Shown here piece after piece: positions 18,043-26,095 of a DNA stretch of 64,000 bases. The notes below the pieces were generated by a model. That model did no database searches. It was not told the DNA's origin and saw only the letters and a list, made by a program, of their open reading frames with translations. A program made the translations under genes and the position numbers. Every line of letters starts with the position of its first letter. Position 1 is the stretch's first letter. The stretch is from Flavobacterium sp. KS-LB2 (lineage in GTDB: Bacteria > Bacteroidota > Bacteroidia > Flavobacteriales > Flavobacteriaceae), in the NCBI RefSeq assembly GCF_036895565.1, contig NZ_CP145904.1, forward strand, positions 1,364,001-1,428,000, read 5' to 3'.

Positions 18043-20019
18043 GATGTTTATGATTTTTTCAAAAACTTCAATAGTATCGAGATGTACAAACGGATAGCAC
18101 TTTGCCGAAATAACACTTAAATTCTTTTGTAATTCACCTTCATTCCTATATTTTTCTAATGCCGGAAATACTGTCTTTAATTTGGACTCCAAATCGTGTC
18201 CTTGAAATTCGAGATACCAGATTGGAATCGAAAAATCAATACCATTGAGGAATTTTACAGTTCTTTTAGTACTTTTTAATTCTTCAGACATTGGAAATTT
18301 GCTATAGAACTTTTCAAAAAACCATTCAATTGCAATTTCAGCTAAGTTTTTTTCATTCCCCAACTGATATTGATTGTAAGATTCATCTAAACCAATTTCA
18401 CTGTGAATATTATGAGCTTTCAATTCCATTAATTGCACAACTAAATAAATTGGATCATAAACATAGTTTTCAATACTATATCGAATATTCTCGCCATGAA
18501 CTTTTATATAATCATTATCCCTATTTGTTTTGTCCCAATCAATTATGCCAAAAAATGATTTATTTTCAGATTTTCTAATTGCTTCAACAGTTTCGATAAC
18601 TTGAGAACTACTGCCTTTTCCGTACCCGTTAGAAATAAAATACAGTTTGAAAGGATATTGATTATGTTGATATCTTTTGTCAAAAAGTATTTGATAATAA
18701 AACCTATCGGTTGGACTTTCTACAAAAATCTGTTTGTGATTTTTATAATCAATATTCAATGTTGGGATGAAACTTGTAAGGATTTTTAAAGCATCATCTT
18801 TAGATATTTTTGTTAATGATGTATGTTTACCATTTGAAATTTGATAGATATTGTTTTCATTTAACAAGGCTATAGTTGACGGGCTATGTGTTGTAAAGAT
18901 TACTTTTATACCAAAATTTGAAACAAATGTATTTTCTAATACATTAATCAAAAGATTTGACATTTCTGGATGTAAATGAGCATCAGGTTCATCTAACAAA
19001 ATCAGGTCTGGAAAATTTAAATTTTCTCCATAATATTCAGAAGTAAAGAGTTTCAGTATTAAGCCAATAATTACTTTTTCTCCTGAAGATAAATCATTAA
19101 ATGGAATTTCTTCAGAAGTTGTTTTTTTTAAAAGTTTGAAATCTATCGTAATATCTGTGCTAAACTCTTTTTTTTCTACTCCTTTGAAACAAAAATCTAA
19201 GTTATTAGATTCTAAAATACTATTAATAATTTCCCAAGGAGGTATAAATTTCTGAACAAAATCGGCATCAGCTACTGAGTCATTTTCTTCTCCATCTTCT
19301 TTTTTAAAAAACCAATTTTTACGATTTATATCTCTTCTTTTTGCATAATTATAGAATATGTATTCTACTTGAGAACTGAATAGTTCGTTTTCATCTATTA
19401 AATTTTCATCGATTGGAGAATTGTAAAAATCTAATTCTGTTAGTGTTTCGATAGTCTTTCCAGTTTTTTCACTAAGATGTGTTATGAAATGGAAAAGTTT
19501 ATCAGTAGTTCCTTTTTTATATATCTTTCGTAAAACGTTGGTCTCGTCTATCTTTCTTAACTCTTTTACGGTTTCTATATTTTGATTCAGCACTTCTGAA
19601 ATGTTTATTTTCAAAAGTGCCAAATATTCAGGTTCTTTTGATATAATTTGACCAACAATTGAACCTATATTTTTGCCTTGCAAATTTTCATCAATAATGT
19701 ATTTTAGTAATTTAATGTTATTTTCGGTTAACTTTTTAAATTCATCGAAAAGCTTCTTGACTACTGATTTCCATTCATCATATGAAATATTTCTAAGATT
19801 ATCTTTTATTATTCCTTCGAATTGAATATTTTGTACTTCAGGTGAAATAGTTAACCTAGTACTAGCGACTTCAGGTACTTTTTTGAATTTATTAAATATT
19901 AAATTTAAAAGTTGAGATTTTCCACTTCCGTTTTTACCAGTTATAACTGTTAGTGAATCTAATTCATCACTTTCAAAAGGGTGTAGGGATTTATATTTGT
20001 CTAGTAATGTTATTTTCAT
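18037..20019 (-). CDS. AAA (ABC-type) ATPase with C-terminal TOPRIM-like domain, OLD-like
   Basis: 660 residues. Walker A GKNGSGKS at 28-35, signature LSSGEK near 310, Walker B LILLDEPDAHLHP starting near 340, and the H-loop THSPST near 377 give an SMC/ABC-type ATPase split by a helical insertion. The C-terminal part has TOPRIM-type acids: FVESPTD (Glu near 434) and GIIDWDKTN (Asp 494, Asp 496), followed by RYSIENYVYDP as in OLD/DUF4435-like proteins. Such proteins are nucleases or sensors in phage defence (OLD, retron and PARIS-like systems). No toxin partner or reverse transcriptase is adjacent, so a defence role is inferred from architecture. The stop codon lies inside a cassette-like repeat. 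Confidence 0.8.
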   Translation of the reverse strand: MKITLLDKYKSLHPFESDELDSLTVITGKNGSGKSQLLNLIFNKFKKVPEVASTRLTISPEVQNIQFEGIIKDNLRNISYDEWKSVVKKLFDEFKKLTENNIKLLKYIIDENLQGKNIGSIVGQIISKEPEYLALLKINISEVLNQNIETVKELRKIDETNVLRKIYKKGTTDKLFHFITHLSEKTGKTIETLTELDFYNSPIDENLIDENELFSSQVEYIFYNYAKRRDINRKNWFFKKEDGEENDSVADADFVQKFIPPWEIINSILESNNLDFCFKGVEKKEFSTDITIDFKLLKKTTSEEIPFNDLSSGEKVIIGLILKLFTSEYYGENLNFPDLILLDEPDAHLHPEMSNLLINVLENTFVSNFGIKVIFTTHSPSTIALLNENNIYQISNGKHTSLTKISKDDALKILTSFIPTLNIDYKNHKQIFVESPTDRFYYQILFDKRYQHNQYPFKLYFISNGYGKGSSSQVIETVEAIRKSENKSFFGIIDWDKTNRDNDYIKVHGENIRYSIENYVYDPIYLVVQLMELKAHNIHSEIGLDESYNQYQLGNEKNLAEIAIEWFFEKFYSKFPMSEELKSTKRTVKFLNGIDFSIPIWYLEFQGHDLESKLKTVFPALEKYRNEGELQKNLSVISAKCYPFVHLDTIEVFEKIINIG

Positions 20020-20068
20020 TTTTTTATTAAGATGATGTTTCTATAAATATTGGTTAACTTGTATATAT

Positions 20069-20128
20069 GCGCTACTCAGTAGCGCTTATCTACCCAATTA
20101 TGGATGGCTTTACGCTATTCGATAGCGT
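20069..20128. repeat. Two successive 7-3-7 hairpins upstream of the ATPase gene
   Basis: GCGCTAC-TCA-GTAGCGC (20069-20085) and ACGCTAT-TCG-ATAGCGT (20112-20128) are perfect and nearly the same as each other. They lie 50-110 bp upstream of the ATPase start. They may be an operator pair or repeat remnants; the second is followed by a T run on the plus strand. Confidence 0.5.
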
Positions 20129-20206
20129 TTTTGTGATTCTCAAATATATTAAAATTTTCTTACAAATTATCAAATAGACTTTTATTCCATTTTAAAACAT
20201 AAAAAA

Positions 20207-20242
20207 AGCGTTTACTCTCTTTTTAAATTGAGAGGAAACGCT
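20207..20242 (-). terminator. Terminator of the trp operon
   Basis: In minus-strand sense AGCGTTT-c-CTCTC pairs with GAGAG-t-AAACGCT around an AT-rich loop, followed by seven T. It lies about 27 bp after the trpA stop. Confidence 0.88.
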
Positions 20243-20268
20243 AGTTTACTTTTATGATGAAAATAATT

Positions 20269-21030
20269 TTATCGAATCGCTTTTAAGAACTCTTCAATTT
20301 TTCCTGTTCCGTTTTCGGTAAGATGCTGAATGAATGCACTGCCTATAATCGCTCCTTTGGCAAATTGTGTTGCTTGGTTGAAGGTTTCTTTGTTGTTGAT
20401 TCCAAAACCAATTACTTGAGGATTTTTTAGATTCATGTCTGCAATACGCTTGAAATAGTCTTCCTGAGCGCTTCCAAAACCAGTTTGCGATCCAGTAACA
20501 CTTGCCGAACTTACCATATAAATAAATCCATCAGATACACTGTCAATAAAATGGATGCGCTCGTCAGCAGTTTGTGGTGTAATCAAGAAGATGTTTTTTA
20601 ATCCGTATTTTTCAAAAGTAGCTTTGTATTCGTCCGCATATACATCCACAGGAAGATCTGGAATAATGAGTCCATCGATACCAATTTCGGCACATTTCTG
20701 ACAGAAATTCTCAATTCCGTATTGCAACATAGGGTTGAAATAACCCATAATCACTAAAGGAATTGATACTGTTTTTCGAATGTCCTTTAATTGATCAAAC
20801 AAAACTTGTGTTGTCATTCCGTTATGCAATGCTTGCGTGGAACTTTCTTGAATCGTAGGTCCATCGGCCAATGGATCACTAAATGGCAATCCGATTTCTA
20901 TCATGTCCACACCATTTTTTTCTAGGTCTTGAATGATTTGTACGGTGTCGTTTAAGCTAGGATATCCCGCCGAAAAATAGATGGAAAGTATTTTTTTAGT
21001 CTCTTGTAATTTTTGATTTATTCTGTTCAT
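20269..21030 (-). CDS. trpA: Tryptophan synthase alpha subunit
   Basis: 253 residues. Splits indole-3-glycerol phosphate into indole and glyceraldehyde-3-phosphate, passing indole to TrpB. Family signatures: IEIGLPFSDPLADGPTIQESS (catalytic Glu in the first IEIG, Asp in SDPLADGP), LVIMGYFNPMLQYG, GLIIPDLPVD and GFGINNKE. Slightly short against the usual 260-270 but all motifs are present. Last gene of the trp operon; unusually, it is separated from trpB by an AIG2-like gene and two repeats (634 bp in all). Confidence 0.95.
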   Translation of the reverse strand: MNRINQKLQETKKILSIYFSAGYPSLNDTVQIIQDLEKNGVDMIEIGLPFSDPLADGPTIQESSTQALHNGMTTQVLFDQLKDIRKTVSIPLVIMGYFNPMLQYGIENFCQKCAEIGIDGLIIPDLPVDVYADEYKATFEKYGLKNIFLITPQTADERIHFIDSVSDGFIYMVSSASVTGSQTGFGSAQEDYFKRIADMNLKNPQVIGFGINNKETFNQATQFAKGAIIGSAFIQHLTENGTGKIEEFLKAIR

Positions 21031-21064
21031 TTTCTATTCTGTATAATTTTTTTATCTTTTTAGA

Positions 21065-21171
21065 TCCGCAAAACATCTGACTTTGAGGTTTTTTTTTGAA
21101 GGTTTCAGACTTTTTTTATTAATGCGGTCGGAGACCGTTTAAAACCTTCTCAAAGTCGGAGACTTTGCGGA
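21065..21171. repeat. Inverted repeat with CAAAGTCGGAGAC core
   Basis: TCCGCAAA (21065-21072)/TTTGCGGA (21164-21171), then GACTTTGA/TCAAAGTC and GGTTTT/AAAACC nested inside, form a long imperfect hairpin. Related to the CAAAGTCAGAGAC copies near 16.8 kb. Confidence 0.65.
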
Positions 21172-21217
21172 GCGGTACCTTGCAGGTTGTTTACATCGCA
21201 ACTATTTTTCTCGTTTA

Positions 21218-21535
21218 TTAACTTTCAATATAAATCCAGGCCGTTATACCAGATTGCAATTTTATTTGAACTCTTTTATAAGCATTAGATTCAAATTGAT
21301 CTGCTTTTAGGAGATCTTCGTTGGTTACAGTAAAAGCGATACCATTTATTGCATCCGAAGGATTTTCACTGGGAATGGCTACAAAATAATCTTCCATTCC
21401 AAATTCTTCTTCTATTTGAAAATCTTTTAGTTTGTATCCTAAAAGCTGGTCCTCAGTTCCGCTTAATAGTTTATTAAAAACCTGCATTTGAATTTCTTTT
21501 GACTGCAATGTACCGTAGGAGAATAGCTGTTCCAT
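21218..21535 (-). CDS. AIG2/gamma-glutamylcyclotransferase-like protein
   Basis: 105 residues. Starts MEQLFSYGTLQSKEIQ, the YGTL signature of the gamma-glutamylcyclotransferase/AIG2 fold, and ADQFESNAYKRVQI carries the conserved acidic position (Glu in QFE) expected for the catalytic Glu. Family members release 5-oxoproline from gamma-glutamyl-amines or peptides; the true substrate is unknown. It sits inside the trp operon between trpB and trpA with no evident link to tryptophan synthesis, flanked by dispersed repeats on both sides, so it is probably a passenger insertion. Confidence 0.78.
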   Translation of the reverse strand: MEQLFSYGTLQSKEIQMQVFNKLLSGTEDQLLGYKLKDFQIEEEFGMEDYFVAIPSENPSDAINGIAFTVTNEDLLKADQFESNAYKRVQIKLQSGITAWIYIES

Positions 21536-21562
21536 AAATAGTGTTTTTCTAGTTATTTGTCT

Positions 21563-21652
21563 GCGTTAGGGATGGGAGCGGCATCCTTTTTTATGGCTTT
21601 TTCTGCCATGAAAAAGATATAGCGGACAGCCCGACCCTTGGGGAACGCCCAA
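21563..21652. repeat. Dispersed GAGCGGCATCC...AAAGATATAGCGGACAGC repeat
   Basis: The segment contains GGGAGCGGCATCCTTTT, a small dyad around GGC(TTTTTCT)GCC, and AAAAAGATATAGCGGACAGC. I recognise this arrangement from memory as a high-copy intergenic repeat of Flavobacterium genomes; its function is not established. It is within the trp operon transcript, downstream of trpB. Confidence 0.7.
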
Positions 21653-21664
21653 ATTATGCTTTTG

Positions 21665-22846
21665 TTATAGTTTGAAATAATCAATATACGTATTTAAATC
21701 CTTATCGCCACGACCGGAAAGGTTGATGACCACAATATCCTCTGGCTTGAATTTCATTTCGTCGAGAACGGCAAAGGCATGCGCGCTTTCGATAGCAGGA
21801 ATCAATCCTTCCATTTTGGATAATTTGATACCCCAATCCATCGCTTGAGCATCGGTAATGGAGATAAATTGTGCTCTTCCTGTCGCAAATAAATTTGCGT
21901 GCATAGGCCCAACTCCTGGATAATCTAATCCCGCCGAAATAGAATAGGGTTCGGTGATTTGGCCATCTGTAGTTTGCATCAACAAGGTTTTACTACCGTG
22001 AATCACACCTACTTTTCCTAAGGCTGAAGTTGCGGCACTTTCACCTGAATCGACCCCTAAACCTGCTGCTTCAACGGCAATAATGTTCACGTCCTTATTG
22101 TCTAAAAAATGATAGTACGTTCCGGCAGCATTGCTTCCGCCACCCACACAAGCTACGACATAATCAGGGTTTTCACGACCTTCTTTTTCTAATAATTGTT
22201 CTTTGATTTCCTTTGAAATCACACTTTGGAAACGCGCCACCATATCTGGATAAGGATGTGGTCCCACGACAGATCCGATGATATAATAGGTGTCAACGGG
22301 ATTGTTAATCCAGTCGCGAATGGCTTCGTTTGTGGCATCTTTTAAGGTTTTTGAACCTGACATTGCCGGACGAACTTCGGCACCCAACATTTTCATACGA
22401 GCCACATTTGGCGCCTGACGTTTGATGTCAATTTCCCCCATGTACACGATGCATTCCAGTCCCATCAAGGCGCAAACGGTTGCTGTAGCTACACCATGTT
22501 GACCCGCACCAGTTTCGGCAATGATTCGTTTTTTACCTAAACGTTTGGCTAATAGAATTTGTCCAATCGTGTTGTTCACTTTGTGCGCACCGGTATGGCA
22601 TAAATCTTCTCTTTTCAGGTAGATTTTAGTATTGTATTGCTCTGATAATCGTTCTGCAAAATAGAGCGGTGTAGGACGACCTACATAATCTTTAAGCAAG
22701 GCGTCAAATTCAGCTTGAAACTCAGGTTCAGCTGTAATTTTTAAATAATTTTGACGTAATTCTTCCACATTTGGATATAACATTTCAGGAATGTAGGCAC
22801 CTCCAAATTCTCCGTAATAGCCTTTTTCGTTGACGTTGTAACTCAT
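21665..22846 (-). CDS. trpB: Tryptophan synthase beta subunit
   Basis: 393 residues, normal length. PLP-dependent condensation of indole with serine. The lysine that binds PLP is in [15 protein letters not shown] (residues about 80-94), the phosphate-binding loop is GGGSNAAG, and the [13 protein letters not shown] segment is typical of the TrpB1 type. It is 10 bp after trpF in the operon. The partner trpA follows only after an inserted AIG2-like gene. Confidence 0.97.
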   Translation of the reverse strand: MSYNVNEKGYYGEFGGAYIPEMLYPNVEELRQNYLKITAEPEFQAEFDALLKDYVGRPTPLYFAERLSEQYNTKIYLKREDLCHTGAHKVNNTIGQILLAKRLGKKRIIAETGAGQHGVATATVCALMGLECIVYMGEIDIKRQAPNVARMKMLGAEVRPAMSGSKTLKDATNEAIRDWINNPVDTYYIIGSVVGPHPYPDMVARFQSVISKEIKEQLLEKEGRENPDYVVACVGGGSNAAGTYYHFLDNKDVNIIAVEAAGLGVDSGESAATSALGKVGVIHGSKTLLMQTTDGQITEPYSISAGLDYPGVGPMHANLFATGRAQFISITDAQAMDWGIKLSKMEGLIPAIESAHAFAVLDEMKFKPEDIVVINLSGRGDKDLNTYIDYFKL

Positions 22847-22856
22847 TTTTTTAAGT

Positions 22857-23489
22857 TTATAGGTTTAAAGTTTTCAAGTTATGCTTGAAATTATTTAATT
22901 TTTCTATGTTTTTTAATCCGGGTTTTATTTCAAATTTACTGTTTACATCTATGGCGTAAAGCGGTAAATTGGTTTTCGAAATTTCTTTCACCGCGTCCAT
23001 TTCCTCAATCCCGATTCCACCACTCAAGAAAAATGGTTTGCTCGACGGATATTTTTCTAACACTTTCCAATCGAATGTGGTTCCGTTTCCGCCGGGTAAT
23101 TTCCCTTTGGTATCAAAAAGAAAATAATCACAGACGTTTTCAAATGGTTTCAGTACTTCAAAATTAAAATCATCGGCTACCGAAAATACTTTTATGATTT
23201 CAATAGTTTGATCTAATTTAGACTTCAAATCTAAACAAAATTCAACTGATTCGTGACCGTGTAATTGTACGGCTTGTAAATTATGTTGTTGGGCTTTCGC
23301 CAAAATTACTTCTATAGTTTCATTCACAAAAACGCCTACTTTCTTGATAGATTTTGGTAATTCTGGAATCACACCATCAAAATACCGAGCTGATTTCTCC
23401 CAGAATATAAATCCCATGTAATCGGGCAGGAGCGAACCTACTTCGAGTATATTATCGGGATATTTCATACCGCAGATTTTGAGTTTCAT
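22857..23489 (-). CDS. trpF: Phosphoribosylanthranilate isomerase
   Basis: 210 residues. Converts N-(5'-phosphoribosyl)anthranilate to CdRP. Starts [14 protein letters not shown] with the catalytic Cys in [33 protein letters not shown] (catalytic Asp in FDT) and PFFLSGGIG follow. It begins 2 bp after the trpC stop and ends 10 bp before trpB, so it is in the middle of a tightly packed stretch. Confidence 0.95.
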   Translation of the reverse strand: MKLKICGMKYPDNILEVGSLLPDYMGFIFWEKSARYFDGVIPELPKSIKKVGVFVNETIEVILAKAQQHNLQAVQLHGHESVEFCLDLKSKLDQTIEIIKVFSVADDFNFEVLKPFENVCDYFLFDTKGKLPGGNGTTFDWKVLEKYPSSKPFFLSGGIGIEEMDAVKEISKTNLPLYAIDVNSKFEIKPGLKNIEKLNNFKHNLKTLNL

Positions 23490-23491
23490 CT

Positions 23492-24271
23492 TTATAGTTT
23501 TGATATAAATTCCGTTGCTGATTTACCGGCATTATCCGTTTTCATAAAGTTTTCTCCAATTAAGAAACCTTTATACCCAAAAGGTTTTAACTCATTAATC
23601 GCTTCAATGGATGAAATTCCGCTTTCGGATACCTTTACAAAATCATCTGGGATTTGTGCTGCCAATTGCTTGCTGAAATCCAAACTGACTTCAAATGTTT
23701 TTAGGTTTCTATTGTTCACACCAATCATGTCCAATGTTGGCATAATCGATTTTTCTAATTCTTCCTGATTGTGCACTTCTAGTAAAACTTCCAATCCTAA
23801 ACTTTTAGCAAATTCAGATAAGGTTTTGATTTCGTCTCTCGTTAAAACTGCAGCGATTAGCAAAATTAAATCGGCTCCATATGCTTTGGCTTCCAAGATT
23901 TGGTATTCATCCACAATGAATTCTTTTCGCAATAACGGAATATTTACCGTGGCTCTTGCCAAAAGTAAATCGTCTAAAGAACCACCAAAATATTTTCCAT
24001 CCGTCAATACTGAAATTCCACAAGCACCAGCATTTTCATATCCTTTGGTAACTTCTTCCACGGTAAAGCTATAGTTTATTTCAGCTTTAGAAGGCGAACG
24101 GCGTTTGTGTTCTGCGATAATTCCTGACGTACTGTTTCGCAAATTATCACTCAAAGAAATAGTCTTTTTTTCAAAGAAAACGGACGCTTCCAATTGTGAA
24201 ACGGGAATGATGGATTTCTTGAGAATAACTTCTCGTTTTTTGTCAATTATGATTTTATCTAAAATATTCAT
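23492..24271 (-). CDS. trpC: Indole-3-glycerol phosphate synthase
   Basis: 259 residues. Ring closure of CdRP to indole-3-glycerol phosphate. Motifs: IIAEHKRRSPSKAEI (catalytic Glu/Lys region), ISVLTDGKYFGGSLDDL, LLRKEFIVDEYQI, LLIAAVL, EVHNQEEL, GVNNRNLKTFEV, VSESGISS and GFLIGENFM. Full length. A 74-bp gap containing a 10-bp dyad separates it from trpD upstream. Confidence 0.95.
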   Translation of the reverse strand: MNILDKIIIDKKREVILKKSIIPVSQLEASVFFEKKTISLSDNLRNSTSGIIAEHKRRSPSKAEINYSFTVEEVTKGYENAGACGISVLTDGKYFGGSLDDLLLARATVNIPLLRKEFIVDEYQILEAKAYGADLILLIAAVLTRDEIKTLSEFAKSLGLEVLLEVHNQEELEKSIMPTLDMIGVNNRNLKTFEVSLDFSKQLAAQIPDDFVKVSESGISSIEAINELKPFGYKGFLIGENFMKTDNAGKSATEFISKL

Positions 24272-24299
24272 TCTTAATTGTTTGTTTGTAGTTTTCTTT

Positions 24300-24341
24300 G
24301 TTTAAAGTTTCAAGTTGTTCGAAATTCCAACAACTTTAAAC
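24300..24341. repeat. Inverted repeat in the trpD-trpC gap
   Basis: GTTTAAAGTT (24300-24309) and AACTTTAAAC (24332-24341) are perfect complements. No T run follows in the minus direction, so it looks like an mRNA hairpin or repeat rather than a terminator. Confidence 0.5.
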
Positions 24342-24345
24342 TGTT

Positions 24346-25338
24346 TTATTTGCTTAATTCTTGTAGCGTTTTCAAAGATAAAAGTCCTTTTCCGGATAGT
24401 AAACTTTCTTTCGCTATTTGAAATCCTTCTAAAGGAGAACATTTTGTTACTGTTGCAATTGCCATGGCCGCATTGGCACAAACTACATTATTTTGAGCTT
24501 CGGTTCCTTTTCCGGAAATGATATTGGTAAATATTTGAGCGGATTCTTCAATGGTTGTTCCGCCTTCGATTTCGCTTTGCAGCAAAAGGCGAGCACCAAA
24601 ATCCTCCGGATTAAGCATTCCTTCCATTGAACTGGTAATTGTTTTTGTAGGTCCAGTCAATGAAACTTCATCATACCCGTCAAGCGAATGTAGGATTGTG
24701 AAATTTACATCGGTGTTTTGGTACAAATACGCATACATCCTGGCCATTTCTAAATTGAAAACACCAACCAATTGGTTTTTAGGAAACGAAGGATTTACCA
24801 TTGGTCCCAACATATTGAAGAATGTTTTTACAGCTAATTCTTTTCGAATAGGTCCTACATTTTTCATGGCGGGGTGAAATAACGGCGCGTGTAAAATACA
24901 AATTCCTGCTTTGTCGATGCATTTTTCCAGAAAATCAACATCATTGCTGAACTTGATTCCTAGTTTTTCCATTACATTGCTCGATCCTGAAATAGAAGAA
25001 ACGCCGTAATTCCCGTGTTTAGCCACTTTTATTCCTGCTCCGGCAGCTACAAACGAAGCTAATGTCGAGATGTTAAACGTATCTTTTCCATCACCACCAG
25101 TTCCACACAAATCGATGGTGTTGTAAGCGGATAAATCCACACGAATGCACAATTCTAACAAGGCTTCACGAAAGCCTGCAAGCTCTTCGATGCTAATGCT
25201 TCGCATCATGTAAACGGTAAGAAAAGAGGCAATCTGACTGGTGTTATAACTTCCGTTAGAGATATTAACCAATACGTTTTTTGCTTCAGCTGAAGAAAGC
25301 ATTTCGTGATTGATTAATCTGTTTAATATATTTTTCAT
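24346..25338 (-). CDS. trpD: Anthranilate phosphoribosyltransferase
   Basis: 330 residues. Transfers phosphoribosyl from PRPP to anthranilate. The PRPP-binding loop DLCGTGGDGKDTFNIST (residues about 80-96) is complete, followed by KHGNYGVSSISGSSNVMEKLG and HPAMKNVGPIRKELAVKTFFNMLGP. Not fused to trpG, which is a separate gene 96 bp upstream. Confidence 0.95.
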   Translation of the reverse strand: MKNILNRLINHEMLSSAEAKNVLVNISNGSYNTSQIASFLTVYMMRSISIEELAGFREALLELCIRVDLSAYNTIDLCGTGGDGKDTFNISTLASFVAAGAGIKVAKHGNYGVSSISGSSNVMEKLGIKFSNDVDFLEKCIDKAGICILHAPLFHPAMKNVGPIRKELAVKTFFNMLGPMVNPSFPKNQLVGVFNLEMARMYAYLYQNTDVNFTILHSLDGYDEVSLTGPTKTITSSMEGMLNPEDFGARLLLQSEIEGGTTIEESAQIFTNIISGKGTEAQNNVVCANAAMAIATVTKCSPLEGFQIAKESLLSGKGLLSLKTLQELSK

Positions 25339-25343
25339 ATTAT

Positions 25344-25396
25344 GGAACGCGGATGACGCGGATTTTAACTGATTTTCGCAGATTTATTATGCGAAT
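25344..25396. repeat. Dispersed repeat (ACGCGGATGACGCGGATTTTAA type) in the trpG-trpD gap
   Basis: Tandem CGCGGAT units followed by an ACTGATTTTCGCAGATTT segment. This resembles an intergenic repeat type I know from Flavobacterium genomes (memory, not checked). Confidence 0.45.
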
Positions 25397-25434
25397 TACA
25401 TTAATTATTTTATCTAAAACTTGTAAACTTCATA

Positions 25435-26001
25435 TTATGATTTTACCCAGTTTTCCAATATTTTTTTTCCATTTGGAGTTAACACACTTTCGGGATGAAA
25501 TTGTACCCCGCGTACATCATACGTTTTGTGGCGCAATGACATCACTTGTCCATTTTCGTCGAATGAAGTCGCTTCCAGAACATCTGGTAAATTGGTGTCA
25601 ACTACCCAAGAATGATAGCGTCCCACTTCAAATTCGCTTTCTAATCCTTCAAATAAAAGCTCGTCATCAACGACCGTTTTTACAAAAGAGGAAACACCAT
25701 GATAGACTTTGTCTAAGTTAGAAAGCGTTCCTCCGTATACTTCACCAATCGCTTGCTGTCCTAAGCATACTCCAAAGATACTTTTGGTTGGTCCGTATTT
25801 TTGAATCACTTCTTTTAATAATCCTGCTTCATCTGGGATTCCAGGTCCTGGAGAAAGAAGTATTTTATCGAAAACAGCAATTTCATCAATATCAAATTCA
25901 TCGTTTCTGTATACGGTTACTTCGCAATCTAAATCTTCCAGATAATGTACTAAATTATAAGTGAAACTATCGTAATTGTCTATGACTAGTATTTTTTTCA
26001 T
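25435..26001 (-). CDS. trpG: Anthranilate synthase component II (glutamine amidotransferase)
   Basis: 188 residues. Class I glutamine amidotransferase supplying ammonia to TrpE. Triad visible: Cys in FGVCLGQQAIGE (about residue 79), His and Glu in GVQFHPESVLT near the C-terminus; LLSPGPGIPDEAG is the oxyanion loop. Operon position after trpE assigns it to tryptophan synthesis, although members can also serve p-aminobenzoate synthase (PabA). The 94-bp gap to trpE holds repeats of AATCTTTAAATT in both orientations. Confidence 0.92.
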   Translation of the reverse strand: MKKILVIDNYDSFTYNLVHYLEDLDCEVTVYRNDEFDIDEIAVFDKILLSPGPGIPDEAGLLKEVIQKYGPTKSIFGVCLGQQAIGEVYGGTLSNLDKVYHGVSSFVKTVVDDELLFEGLESEFEVGRYHSWVVDTNLPDVLEATSFDENGQVMSLRHKTYDVRGVQFHPESVLTPNGKKILENWVKS

Positions 26002-26095
26002 TTTTATTATTGAAAAATTAAAAGATTTAAAGATTGAAAAATTCTAACGTTTCAGCAATCTTTAAATTCTTAAATTATTGAATCTTTAAATTATT

